Source: Mycobacterium sp. 1165178.9 (GTDB lineage: Bacteria; Actinomycetota; Actinomycetes; Mycobacteriales; Mycobacteriaceae). From it: a stretch of 34,512 nt of DNA. Each line of letters starts with the position of its first letter. The first letter of the stretch is position 1. The translations under genes and the position numbers were made by a program. The stretch is taken from contig NZ_LZMB01000575.1 of NCBI RefSeq assembly GCF_001673555.1, positions 1 through 34,512 of the forward strand, in the 5' to 3' direction. Shown piece after piece: positions 20,915 to 32,500 of this stretch. The notes beneath the pieces are model-generated. The model made no database searches and was not told the origin of the DNA. It worked only from the letters and a program-made list of their open reading frames with translations.

Positions 20915-23517
20915 CTCAGCGCGTCATCCGAGGCAAGCTCCAGCACGTGAATCTCGCCCGTGGTGCCGTCGACCTCCACGAGAGCGCCCGACGGCAGCGA
21001 CTTGGTGGCCCCCTGGACGTCCACCACGCAGGGGAACCCGAATTCGCGGGCCACCACCGCGGCGTGTGACATCGGCCCGCCGAGTTCGGTGACGACGGCT
21101 GCGGCGTAGCAGAAGGCCGCGGTATACCCGACGTCAGTGACCTCCGCGACCAGGATCTCGCCGGGTTGCAGGTCGTCGATGGTCTCGGGGCGCACGATGC
21201 GCACCCGGCCGCGCACCCGGCCCCCGCACACGCCGACACCGCGCAGGGTGCCCCCGCTGGCCAGCGCAGCCGACGATGTCGCGGTCGGCTGCCAACTTCC
21301 GCTGAAGACCGTGGGCGGCGCCACCGCGACCAGGCGGCGCTGTTCGGCCCGGCGCCGGGCCACCAGCGCGCCCACATCCGCGGGAAGGGCATCCAATTCG
21401 TCGATAAGCAGATAAAAGACGTCATCGGCGGCGTCGAAGATCCCCGCCTCGACCGACCTGCGCCCGTACTCGCGCAGCAGTGTACGCAGCACCCAGTTCG
21501 CCCGCACCACCTTGTCGCGGCGGACCTCACGGTCGCGCAGTTGCTGGGTGGCCAGGACCGCAATCGGCTTGGCGTGAACGGGAATCCGGGGCCGCCACGG
21601 CTGCGAGGCGGACGGTGCGCTCATCGCTCTGGTCACCATCCGGACCAGCAGCTCGGGGTCGTCGGCGTAGCTGGTCGACAGCATCTCGAGCTCGGCCGGG
21701 CCACGATGGCCGATCAGCGCCAGCTCGTCCAGCAGCGCGGCATGGAATTCCGGTGCCTCAACGGCGAGCTTGTCCAACCGGTCCCCCGGTTCGGCCAGCA
21801 GCGCCCTCACCTTCGGATCAAGTTGCGCGGCAACCACCAACCGCTGCATCGCCTCGACCGAACGCGCGCTGACCAATTCCGGCCCACCGGGCGCGGCGAT
21901 GTCTCGCCCGCACAACCCGCGCAGCAGCACGTTGAACGCCGCGCACAGTAGGAATGACCCCGCCGCCAGCACCCACCCGTGCACCACCTGGTCGCGGGCC
22001 AGCGAGATCAGGCTCAGCAGCCGACGATCATCGAGCCCGGTGAGGTCGCCGCCGGTCAAGTGTTCCAGGCGATCCACGTCGGCGACGAACTCGCGGGTGT
22101 CCAACGGCGCCCCGGCCGACAGCCCGATCAGGTTGACGCCGAATACCCCGACGTTGCGAACGGTCCGCAGCTGCTGTCGGATTCGGCCGGTGTCGGAGTG
22201 CGGATGGTCCTCACCGAAGATCGGCAGGGCGGCCATGCTCGGGCCGAAGAACCCGCTGTTGCTGACCACCGTGGTGGGCTTGACGAAAGGCACCGTCTCG
22301 GCCATGAAGTGCGCCGTCGTGATGGCGCCGTAGAGCCGGTGGGCAAACACTGCGACCATGCGCATCGCGATTTCGCGCTGAATCGTGCCGCCGGGCCGCA
22401 ACCGCTCGGCGACGCACACGGCACTGGCCCGCAGTCCACGCACTGTCGCCGACGCCGACGCCGGCGAGAACGGGCCGGGCAGCGCCTCGGACAAATTGGT
22501 GGCCAGGAAGGTGGGAAAGCGCGGGTCGATCGGTGTGTCGAATTCCCCGTTATCGCCTTGTGCGCCAGCCCAAATGGGCTTGACCCCGTCATCGCTCGGC
22601 GCGTCGACCGAGGGCAGGTCCTGGATGTTGGCCAGCCGCCACGGCAGCGATACCACCCGTTTGCCCATGGTGACCCGGCCGCGCACCGCCAGCGCGAAGT
22701 CCTGGACACATTCGTCGGCCTCCCAGGCCGGGCGGAATTCCCAGTCTTCCAGCCGCGCGGTGTCCATCAACGGTGCGTCCTGCACCAACCGCAGCTCCGC
22801 CGGGTCGAAGCCCAGCCGCGCGACCGGACGGCGCAGCGCGCCGGCCAGCTGCCGGAAGGTCAGCGAGCCCGCGGCGGCGAGATTCACCGGCCCGCCGCGG
22901 GTTTTGTCATCGACGAGCGCACTGTTGAACAGCCGGAGCGCGTCGTCGAGGTGGACGACCTGCAGGCGGCGATCACCCGACCGGTCGCGCAACGCCGGCA
23001 ATGCGAGCAGCCGGCGCACCCAGTTGTCGACGTTGCGCCCCAGGATCAGCGCGGAACGGATCGCGACCCACTCCACCCCCGATTCCGCCAGCATTTGTTC
23101 GGCCTCGGCCTTCAGTCGGCCTTCGGCATTGGCCGGGGCCGTGGCGTCGTGTTCGGTCTTCGGCGCTCCTCCCCCGCCGTACACATGCGCCGACGACGCG
23201 AAAACGACTTTCCTGGACCCGGTTTGGGCCATCGCGTCGAGCACGTTGCGGGTGCCACCGATGTTGACCTGCCGAGCGATCAAGCCGTCGCGTCCCGGAT
23301 CCGTTGCCCATGCGCAGTGCGCGACGACGTCCGCGCCAGCCAGGGCGCGCCCGACGGCGTCGGCGTCGCGAATGTCGGCCGTCACGAAATCGGCCGCGCT
23401 CGGCCAGCTTTCAGGGCGGTGCCGCGCGATCCCCGCAACGTCATGGCCCTGACTGAGCAACCGGGATGCGAGGCCACGGCCAAGCACGCCGCTGGCCCCG
23501 GTGACCGCGATTCTCAC
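20911..23517 (-). CDS. Epimerase-like / PEP-utiliser chimera, Rv2047c-like
   Basis: An 868-aa protein. Residues about 1-290 form an extended SDR (NAD-dependent epimerase) fold with GASGVLGRG at 7-15. The usual catalytic YxxxK is replaced (EGRLK in its place), so ordinary epimerase or reductase activity is doubtful. A long helical middle part (about 370-760) recalls the substrate-binding region of rifampin phosphotransferase. The C-terminus (about 775-860) is a swivelling phosphohistidine domain of PEP-utilising enzymes, with the phospho-accepting His818 in GGPMSHAAVV. No ATP-grasp nucleotide-binding domain is seen. GTG 23517 begins 7 bases after the pks12 stop, so the two are surely co-transcribed, as in M. 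tuberculosis. Function unknown; a role linked to mycoketide synthesis is inferred from position. Confidence 0.85.
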   Translation of the reverse strand: MRIAVTGASGVLGRGLASRLLSQGHDVAGIARHRPESWPSAADFVTADIRDADAVGRALAGADVVAHCAWATDPGRDGLIARQVNIGGTRNVLDAMAQTGSRKVVFASSAHVYGGGGAPKTEHDATAPANAEGRLKAEAEQMLAESGVEWVAIRSALILGRNVDNWVRRLLALPALRDRSGDRRLQVVHLDDALRLFNSALVDDKTRGGPVNLAAAGSLTFRQLAGALRRPVARLGFDPAELRLVQDAPLMDTARLEDWEFRPAWEADECVQDFALAVRGRVTMGKRVVSLPWRLANIQDLPSVDAPSDDGVKPIWAGAQGDNGEFDTPIDPRFPTFLATNLSEALPGPFSPASASATVRGLRASAVCVAERLRPGGTIQREIAMRMVAVFAHRLYGAITTAHFMAETVPFVKPTTVVSNSGFFGPSMAALPIFGEDHPHSDTGRIRQQLRTVRNVGVFGVNLIGLSAGAPLDTREFVADVDRLEHLTGGDLTGLDDRRLLSLISLARDQVVHGWVLAAGSFLLCAAFNVLLRGLCGRDIAAPGGPELVSARSVEAMQRLVVAAQLDPKVRALLAEPGDRLDKLAVEAPEFHAALLDELALIGHRGPAELEMLSTSYADDPELLVRMVTRAMSAPSASQPWRPRIPVHAKPIAVLATQQLRDREVRRDKVVRANWVLRTLLREYGRRSVEAGIFDAADDVFYLLIDELDALPADVGALVARRRAEQRRLVAVAPPTVFSGSWQPTATSSAALASGGTLRGVGVCGGRVRGRVRIVRPETIDDLQPGEILVAEVTDVGYTAAFCYAAAVVTELGGPMSHAAVVAREFGFPCVVDVQGATKSLPSGALVEVDGTTGEIHVLELASDDALS

Positions 23518-23524
23518 GTCATGC

Positions 23525-26500
23525 CTACTCGCCGTCGTCGTCGCGCAGCGCCGCGTTGACCAGAGCGTCGAGGTCCATGTCCGCGATGTCCTTTTCGGTG
23601 GTCACCGCGGAGGCCTGCGCGACGCCCTCGGACTCGCTGGCCAACGCAAGCAACAGCTCCAGCACGCCCGCCTGCCGCAGGCGCTTGACCGGGATGGATC
23701 CCACCACCCGCTGAATCTCCGCCTCGCCGGGTGCGGCCGTCACCACGGGCTGGTCCGACGATCCGACCAATTCGCGATACATGTAGCCGGCCAGCGCGGC
23801 GGAGTTCGGGTAGTCGAAGATCAGCGTAGGCGAAAGCGCCAGCCCGGTCGCGGCTTTGAGCCGGTTACGCATTTCGACGGCGGTCAGCGAGTCGAAGCCG
23901 AGTTCCTGGAACGCGCGATCCGGATGGATCGCCTCCGGGCTGGAGCTGCCAAGCACGGTAGCGATGTTGGCACGCACCAGGTCCAGCAGGATCGCTTGTT
24001 GCTCGTCCTCGGGCAGCCCTTCTAGGCGTTGCAGCAGAGCGGATTTCGACTTGGCGGCGGCCAGCGAGTCATCGACCTGGCGCCGCGTCGGCGCGTTGAT
24101 CAGATCGACGAACATTGGCGGCAACGTGCCCCCATCGAACTTGACCCGCAGCGCCGCGAGGTCGATGTGGGCGGGCAACATGAACGGCTCGTCGACAATC
24201 AGCGCGGTGTCCATCAGTTCCAGCGCCTGTTCCGAGGACATGGCGACGATCCCGTCCCGGCCGAACCGGGCACGGTCGGCCGCGCCCAACCCACCGGTCA
24301 TGGCACTGGCCTGGTCCCAGAGCCCCCAGCCAAGCGAAACCGCCGGCAGCCCATGCGCCCGTCGATGCGCGGCCAACCCGTCCAGGAACGAGTTGCCGGC
24401 CGCGTAGTTGGCCTGGCCCGACGCACCCGCGAGCCCGGCGATCGACGAGAACATCACGAACGCCGACACATCCAGCTCGCGGGTCAATTCGTGCAAATTC
24501 CACGCCGCGTCGACCTTGGACCGCAACACGGATTCAATCCGATCTGGGGTCAAAGATGTCACCACCGCGTCGTGCAGCACCCCGGCGGCATGGATCACCC
24601 CGGTCAGCGGGCGCTGCATCGGGATTTCGGCGATCACCTTGGCCAGGGCCTCGCGATCGGCGGCATCGCAGGCCACCGCCTCCACGTGCGCACCCGCCGC
24701 GCTCAGTTCGGCGACCAGCTCCGCCGCGCCCGGTGCGTCCAGGCCGCGGCGGCTGACCAGCACCAGATGGCGCGCGCCGTGGCGGGATACGACGTGTCGG
24801 GCGACCGCCGAGCCGGCCATGCCGGTGGCGCCGGTGATCAGCACCGTGCCGGCCGTCCACGCGTCGGGCATCGTCATCACGACCTTGCCGACGTGGCGCG
24901 CCTGGCTCAGGTAGCGCAGCGCCGCGGGTGCGCGCCGCACGTCGAACCTGGTGACCGGCAACGGCCGCAGCACGTCTTCGCCGAACATGGCGGCCAGCTC
25001 GTCGAGCATCTGCGCGATGCGATCCGGACCGGCTTCGAAGAGGTCGAAGGCGCGGTAACGCACACCCGAGTGGTCCCGCGCGACGACCTCGGGGTCGCGG
25101 ACGTCGGTCTTGCCCATCTCCAGGAAGATCCCGCCGGGCGCCATCAGGCGCAGCGAAGCATCGACGAAATCGCCGGACAGCGAGTCAAGGACCACGTCCA
25201 TACCGCGCCCGCCAGTGACCGCCCGGAACTTCTTCTCGAATTCCAAACTGCGCGAGTCGGCGATGTGATCGTCATCAAAGCCCATGTCCCGCAGGGTGTC
25301 CCACTTGCCGCGGCTTGCAGTCGCGAACACTTCCAGGCCGATGTGGCGGGCCAGCTGGACCGCGGCCATCCCGACCACACCGGCCGCGGCGTGCACCAGC
25401 ACCCGCTGACCGGGCTTGGCGCCGGCCAGATCCACCAGCGCGTAGTTCGCCGTCGCAAAGACGACCGATGCCGTCGCGGCCGCCGTGTGTGACCAGCCGG
25501 CGGGCACCTTGACGAGCAGGCGCTGGTCGGTCTTGGCGATGGTTCCGGTGCCGTCCGGGAACAACCCCATGACGCGGTCGCCGACCTCGAAACGCCCGTC
25601 CTGCGAGTCGGTTTCGATGACCACACCGGAGGCCTCGATGCCCATGATCGCCTCGGGGTCGGGATAGAGACCCAACGCGATCATGACGTCACGGAAGTTG
25701 GCCGCGATGGCCGACAGCTCGACTCGCACCTGGCCGGGACCGAGCGGCGCGTCGGCGTCGGGAATCCCCTCTATGCGCAGATTCTCGATGGTGCCGTAGC
25801 TGCTCATGCCGAGTCGCCACGGTCCGTCGTCGGGCGGCAGCAACAGACCGCCGACGGCGCGGCTGCCGAGCACCCGCGCGGTGTACACCGTCCCCTTGCG
25901 CAGGATCGCCTGTGGCTCGCTGAGCGCCAGGACCGCGGCTATCGCCTCGGAATCCAGGGGCGCGTCCGTGTCGACGAGCACGATTCGTCCGGGATGCTCG
26001 GTCTGCGCCGACCGCACCAAGCCCCAGACCGCCGCGCCGGCCAAATCGGTGACGTCCTCCCCCGGCAGCGTCATCGCGCCCCGGGTCGCTACCACCAACG
26101 TTCCGGCGTCGTCGCGGGACAACCACGACTGCAGCACGGGCAGCACCGCCCGCGTCGCCGCGTACACCTCGGTGGTCACATCGCCGGACACCGGCTGCGA
26201 CTCGAACAGCACCGCCGTCCGCTCAGCCTCGGTGTCCTCGGATTCCGGTGCGCCCCAGGCGGATAGCGAGACCGGCTGCACCGCCGCCGTCGGCTGCGCG
26301 GACCAGATGACCTCGAAGAGCCGGTCCGGTCCTGATTTCGACACCGCGGCGAGAAGCTGCTTGTCGGTGACCGGGCGGGCCACCATCGACGCCACCGACA
26401 ACACCGGCAGCCCCAACCCGTCGGCCAATTCGATCGACACCGCGGAGGGGCTGATCGGCACGATCCGTGCGCGCACCGCGCCCGCCCCCGCGGCGTGCAA

Positions 26501-29500
26501 CGACACCCGCTGCCAGGAGAACGGGACCAGCATCGAGCCTTCGGGCAGTTCCTCGCTGTCCGAGGCCAACATGACCGCGTGCAGTGCCGCGTCGAGCATC
26601 GCCGGGTGGACACCGAACCCGGCCGGCGAAACCCCAGCGTCGGCGGGCAGCGACACTTCGGCGAAAACCTCGTCGCCGCGGCGCCACATCGACGTCAGGC
26701 CGCGGAACGCAGGGCCGTACCCGTAACCCCGCTCGGCCAATTGCTCATAGCCATCGCCCACGTCCACTGGGACCGCACCCACCGGCGGCCACGCCGACAG
26801 ATCCGCGCTCGGCTGCACCGATCCCGCCCGCAGCACACCTTCGGCATGCAGCAACCAGCCGGAGCCCGCTTCGGCCCGCGAAAACACCGACACCGCACGG
26901 TCACCCGCATCGTCGGGACCGCCGACCACTACCTGAACGGCGACCGAACCACCGGCCGGCAACACCAGCGGCGCCGCCAGATTCAGCTCGTCAACGACTC
27001 CGCAGCCCACCTCGTCGCCGGCGCGGATGGCCAACTCGACAAATCCCGCGCCGGGGAACAGCATGACCCCGCCGACGGCGTGATCGGTCAACCAGCCCTG
27101 CGTGCCGGGCGACAGCCGGCCGGTCAGCACGACTCCGCCAGTGGTCGGCAGTTCCACCACCGCGCCCAACAGTGCGTGCTCACCGGCGGCCAGGCCCAGG
27201 CCCGCGGCATCGGCCGCGCCGCCGTCGGCGGCAAGCCAAAAGCGCCGCCGGTCAAAGGCATACGTCGGCAACTCGACGAGATTGGCGTCGCCCAGCGCGC
27301 CGAGCCAGTCCACATCCATCCCCGCGACGAACCCCTGCGCGACGGCGTTGACCAGGGCCACCGGCTCCGGGCGGTCCTTGCGCAGCGCGGACATCGTGGT
27401 CACGGGGGTTGCCATCGGATCGGAAGCCAGTGTTTCTTCGATCGATGCGGTCAGGCCGCTGCTCGGGCCGACTTCGAGGAAGCGGTTTCCGCCTGCCGAG
27501 TGCACGAAGCGCACACTGTCGGCGAATCGCACCGCCTCGCGTACGTGTCGCTTCCAGTACGCCGCCGAGGCGAAGTCGTCTCCGGCCAGCTGTCCGGTCA
27601 GGTTGGACACGATCGGAATGGTGGGCTTGCCGACGGCCAGTCCGGCCGCGACGGTTCCGAATTCGTCGATCATCGGATCCATCAACGGGGAGTGGAAGGC
27701 GTGCGACACGGATAGCTGATGCACACGGTGGCCGTCGGCGCGGAGCTGATCGGCCACCGCGGCCACGGCTTCTTGGGCGCCCGAAATCACCACCGAGGTG
27801 GGCCCGTTCACCGCCGCGATGCCCACGCCGGGTTGTTCGGAGGACGCCAGCAACGGCCGCACCTCCTCTTCGGTGGCCTGCACCGCGACCATCGCGCCGC
27901 CCTCCGGGAGCGCCTGCATGAAGCGGCCCCGAGCCGCCACCAGCACCGCGGCGTTCTCCAGGGACAGCACACCGGCGACGTGCGCGGCCGCCAGCTCCCC
28001 GATCGAGTGGCCCATCACGAAGTCGGGCCGCACACCCCAGGATTCGAGCAGCCGGAACAACGCGACTTCCACGGCGAAGAGCGCGGGTTGCGCGAATTCG
28101 GTGCTGTTCAACAGGTTTTCGTCGTGCCCCCACATCACCTCGCGCAGCGGGCGCAGCAGGTGCCGGTCCAATTCGGCCACGACGGTGTTGAACGCCTCGG
28201 CGAACACCGGATAGCCGGCGTGCAATCCCATCCCCATGCCCAATATCTGGGAGCCCTGTCCCGGGAACACGAAGACCGTCTTGCCGGCGGTCACCGCGCC
28301 ACGAATGACCGAGCCGGCGAGGTCGTCACCGGTAAGCTCGTCCAACCCCGCCAACAGCCCGTCGCGGTCGCTGCCGACGATGACGGCACGCTGGTCGAAG
28401 GCCGACCGGCCCGCCAGTGACCACCCCACATCGGCGATGTCCAAGTCCGGGTGGGCGCGCAGGTGGCTCGCCAACCGTGCGGCCTGAGAGTTCAACGCCG
28501 ACAGCGATTTCGCCGAGACCGGCCACGGCACCACCGGCACCTTGGGACCGCCCACGACGCGCGGCGCCTCGGCCGGCACCGCCTCCACGATGACGTGCGC
28601 GTTGGTGCCGCTGATGCCGAAGGACGACACACCCGCGCGGCGCGGGTGGTTGCCGGGCTTAGGCTTCCAGGCCCGAGCCTCGGTCAACAGCGAAACCGAG
28701 CCTGTCGACCAGTCGACGTACGGGCTGGGCTCGTCGACATGCAATGTCGCGGGCAACATCTCGTGGCGCATCGCCAGGACCATCTTGATCACGCCGGCCA
28801 CCCCGGCGGCCGCCTGCGTGTGGCCCATGTTCGACTTGATCGACCCCAGCCACAGCGGCTCACTGCGATCCTGCCCGTAGGTGGCCAGCAGGGCCTGCGC
28901 CTCGATGGGGTCGCCCAGTGTGGTTCCGGTGCCGTGTCCTTCGACGACGTCGACCTCCGCCGCGGTCAATCCGGCGCTGGCCAGGGCGGCCCGCACGACG
29001 CGCTGCTGCGAGGGACCATTGGGCGCGGTCAGCCCGTTGGAGGCGCCGTCCTGATTGATCGCCGAGCCCCGCACCAGGGCCAGCACCGGATGCCCCAGCC
29101 GCCGCGCGTCGGACAGGCGCTCCACCACGAGCATGCCGCCGCCTTCGGAGAATCCGGTGCCATCGGCCGCGCCCGCGTAGGCCTTGCACCGGCCGTCCTC
29201 GGACAGCCCGCGCATGCGGCTGAACTCCACGAAGATGTCGGGCGTGGCGTTGACGGTGACGCCGCCGGCCAGGGCCAGGTCGCACTCCCCCGAGCGCAGC
29301 GACTGCGCGGCCATGTGCAAGGCCACCAACGACGACGAACACGCGGTGTCCACCGACACCGCCGGACCTTCGAGGCCTAGCACGTAGGACACCCGGCCCG
29401 ATGCCACGCTCGACGACTGGCCGGTCAGCCGAAAGCCCTCCGCGGTCGGTGCGGCGCCCATCCCGTAACCCTGCGTGTACACCCCGGCGAACATTCCGGT

Positions 29501-32500
29501 GGCGCTGCCGCGCAGCTTGCCGGGCTCAATTCCCGCCCGCTCCAAGGCTTCCCAGGACAGCTCGAGGAACATGCGCTGCTGGGGGTCCATGGACAGCGCC
29601 TCACTGGGCGCGATGCCGAAGAAGGCGGGGTCGAAGTCCGCGACACCGTCCACGAAGCCGCCGGTGCGGGTATAGCAAGTGCCCGGAACATCGGGGTCCG
29701 GGTTGTACACACCGGCCAGGTCCCAGCCACGATCGGTCGGGAATTCGGAGAGGACGTCGCGGCCCTCGGTCAGCATCTCCCACAGGTCGTCGGGAGAATT
29801 CACCCCGCCCGGATAGCGGCACGCCATGCCGACGATCACGATCGGATCGTCGTCGGTGGCGCGAACGACCGGGGCGTGCTTGATCTCTTGCGGGACCCCG
29901 GCCAGTTGTGTGCGGATGTAGCCGGCCAGGCCGTTGGGCGTCGGGTAGTCGAAGATCAGGGTCGGCGAAAGCGCCAGTCCGGTAGCGGTTTTGAGCCGGT
30001 TGCGCATCTCGACCGCGGTCAGCGAGTCGAAGCCCAACTCCTGGAAAGCCTTGTCCGGGTCGATCGCCTCGGCGGTGGTGTTGCCCAACACCGTGGCGAT
30101 GTGTGAACGCACCAGATCCAGGAGCACGGCGTGCTGCTCGGGTTCGGACAGCCCGTCCAGGCGATGCGCGAGCGCCGATTTCGATTTCGCCGCCGCCAGC
30201 GAGTCGTCGACCCGGCGGCGCGTCGGGGCGTTGACCAGATCGGTGAACATCGGTGGGACCGCGACCGCGTGGGCCCGCAGCGCGCCGAGATCGATGCGGG
30301 CCGGCGCCAGGAATGGTTCGTCGACGATCAGTGCGGTGTCGAAGAGCTCCATGGCCTCGTCCGAGGACAGCGCCAAGATCCCGTCGCGGCCCAGCCGGGC
30401 GAGGTCGGCAGCGTCCAGGCCGCCGGTCATGGCGCTGGCCTGATCCCACAGACCCCAGGCCAGCGAGATCGCCGGCAAACCGAGCGCCCGCCGGTGCGCG
30501 GCCAACCCGTCCAGGAACGCGTTCGCCGCGCCGTAGTTGCCCTGACCCGACGACCCGACCAGCCCGGCCATCGACGAAAACATCACGAAGGCGGACAGAT
30601 TCAGCTCGCGGGTCAACTCGTGTAGGTTCCACGCGGCGTCAACCTTGGCCCGCAACACCGCGTCGACCCGCTCGGGGGTCAGCGAGGTGATCATCGCGTC
30701 GTCCAGCACGCCGGTCGCGTGAATCACGCCCGACAGCGGCCGCGGCGCCGCAATGTCGTCGATCACCTGCGCCAGAGCTGCCCGGTCGGCCGCGTCGCAC
30801 GCCACCACGCGCGCCCGGGCACCAGCGGACTGCAGCTCGGCGATCAACTCGGCGGCCCCGGGAGCGTCCGGACCGCGCCGGCTCAGCAACACCAAGTCCT
30901 GCACACCGTGGTGTGCCACCAGGTGACGGGCCAACGTCGAACCCGCCATGCCGGTTCCGCCGGTGATCAGCACGGTGCCGGAACTCATCCCGGACGGCAG
31001 CGTCATGACGACCTTGCCGGTGTGACGGGCCTGGCTCAAATACCGCAACGCGGTGCGGCCGCGTCGCACGTCGAAGGTGGTCACCGGCAACGGTTCCAGC
31101 ACCCCGGCGTCGAACAGCCCGGCGAGCTCCTGCATCCACTGATGCATCCGCGGGCGGCCGGGCTCGAACAGGTCGAAGGCGCGGTAGCGGACACCCGGGT
31201 ACTCCTGGGCCACCACGCCCGGGTCGCGGATGTCGGTCTTGCCCATCTCCAAAAACACGCCGCCGGAAGCGACCAGGCGCAGTGAGGCGTCGACGAATTC
31301 GCCGGCCAGCGAGTCCAGCACCACATCCATGCCGCGGCCGCCGGTGACAGCCCGGAACTTCTCCTCGAACTCGAGGCTACGTGAATCCGAGATGTGATCG
31401 TCGTCGAAACCCATGGCCCGCAACGTGTCCCACTTGCCGCGGCTGGCCGTCGCGAACACCTCCAAGCCCAGATGCCTGCCCAGCTGAACCGCGGCCATCC
31501 CGACACCACCCGCCGCGGCGTGCACCAGCACCCGCTGCCCCGGCTTCACGTCGGCCAGGTGGATGAACGCCATATAGGCGGTGGTGAATACCGCCGAGAT
31601 GCCGGCGGCTTCGGCATAGGACCAGTGGGCGGGCTTGTGCTGCAGCAGGCGGACGTCGCCGGGCACCAGTGTGCCGCTGCCGTCGGGGAAGAATCCGTAC
31701 ACCGAATCGCCGACCGCGAACTCGGTGACCCCCGGCCCGACTTCGACCACCACGCCGGCGCCTTCGCCACCGAGCAGGGCGTCATGGGTGAACATGCCCA
31801 GGGTGATCATGACGTCGCGGAAGTTGGTGGCGATGGCGCGCAAGCCCACCCGAACCTGGCCCGGCTCCAGCGCGGCTCCCGCGTTGGGAACCGGCTCGAG
31901 TTGCAGGTTTTCGAAAGTTCCCGCGCTGCTGATTCCGAGCCGCCATGGACCGTCCGCCGGAGGCGTCATGATGCCGTCGACCGCGCGGCTGCGGTGCACC
32001 CGCGCGATGTAGGCCGTGCCGTCGCGCAGCAACACCGCGGGCTCGCCGATCGACAGGACGGTCGCGACCGCGCCATCGTCAAGCGCCGCATCGGAATCCA
32101 CCAGGACGATACGGCCGGGATGCTCGGTCTGCGCCGACCGCACCAGCCCCCATACCGCCGCGCCGGCCAGATCGGGGACGTGCTCCCCCGCCAGCCCCAT
32201 CGCACCCCGGGTCGCGACGATCAGCACCCCGGAGTCATGCTCGGTCAGCCACGACTGCACGGCCGCCAGAGCACGATGCGTCCGCTCGTACGATCCGGAT
32301 ACCGGATCTTCCCCGGCCGCAACCGATTCGAACACCTGGTGTACAGGTGGCTCGGTGCCGGCTGCTTTCGTCACTGCCGGTGACCAGACCACCTCGAACA
32401 GCCGGTCCGGACCCGAGGCCGTCACCGCCGCGCGCAGCTGACGCTCGCTCACCGGGCGCGCTGCCATCGCGCGCACCGACAGCACCGGCAATCCGAGTCC

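Noticed and set aside
21979-23559. 526-aa plus-strand open frame opposite the Rv2047c-like gene, and similar long frames opposite pks12
   Set aside because: High GC content leaves long open frames on the opposite strand. These have Arg/Pro/His/Gln-heavy composition, no motifs and no ribosome sites, and lie wholly inside well-supported genes.
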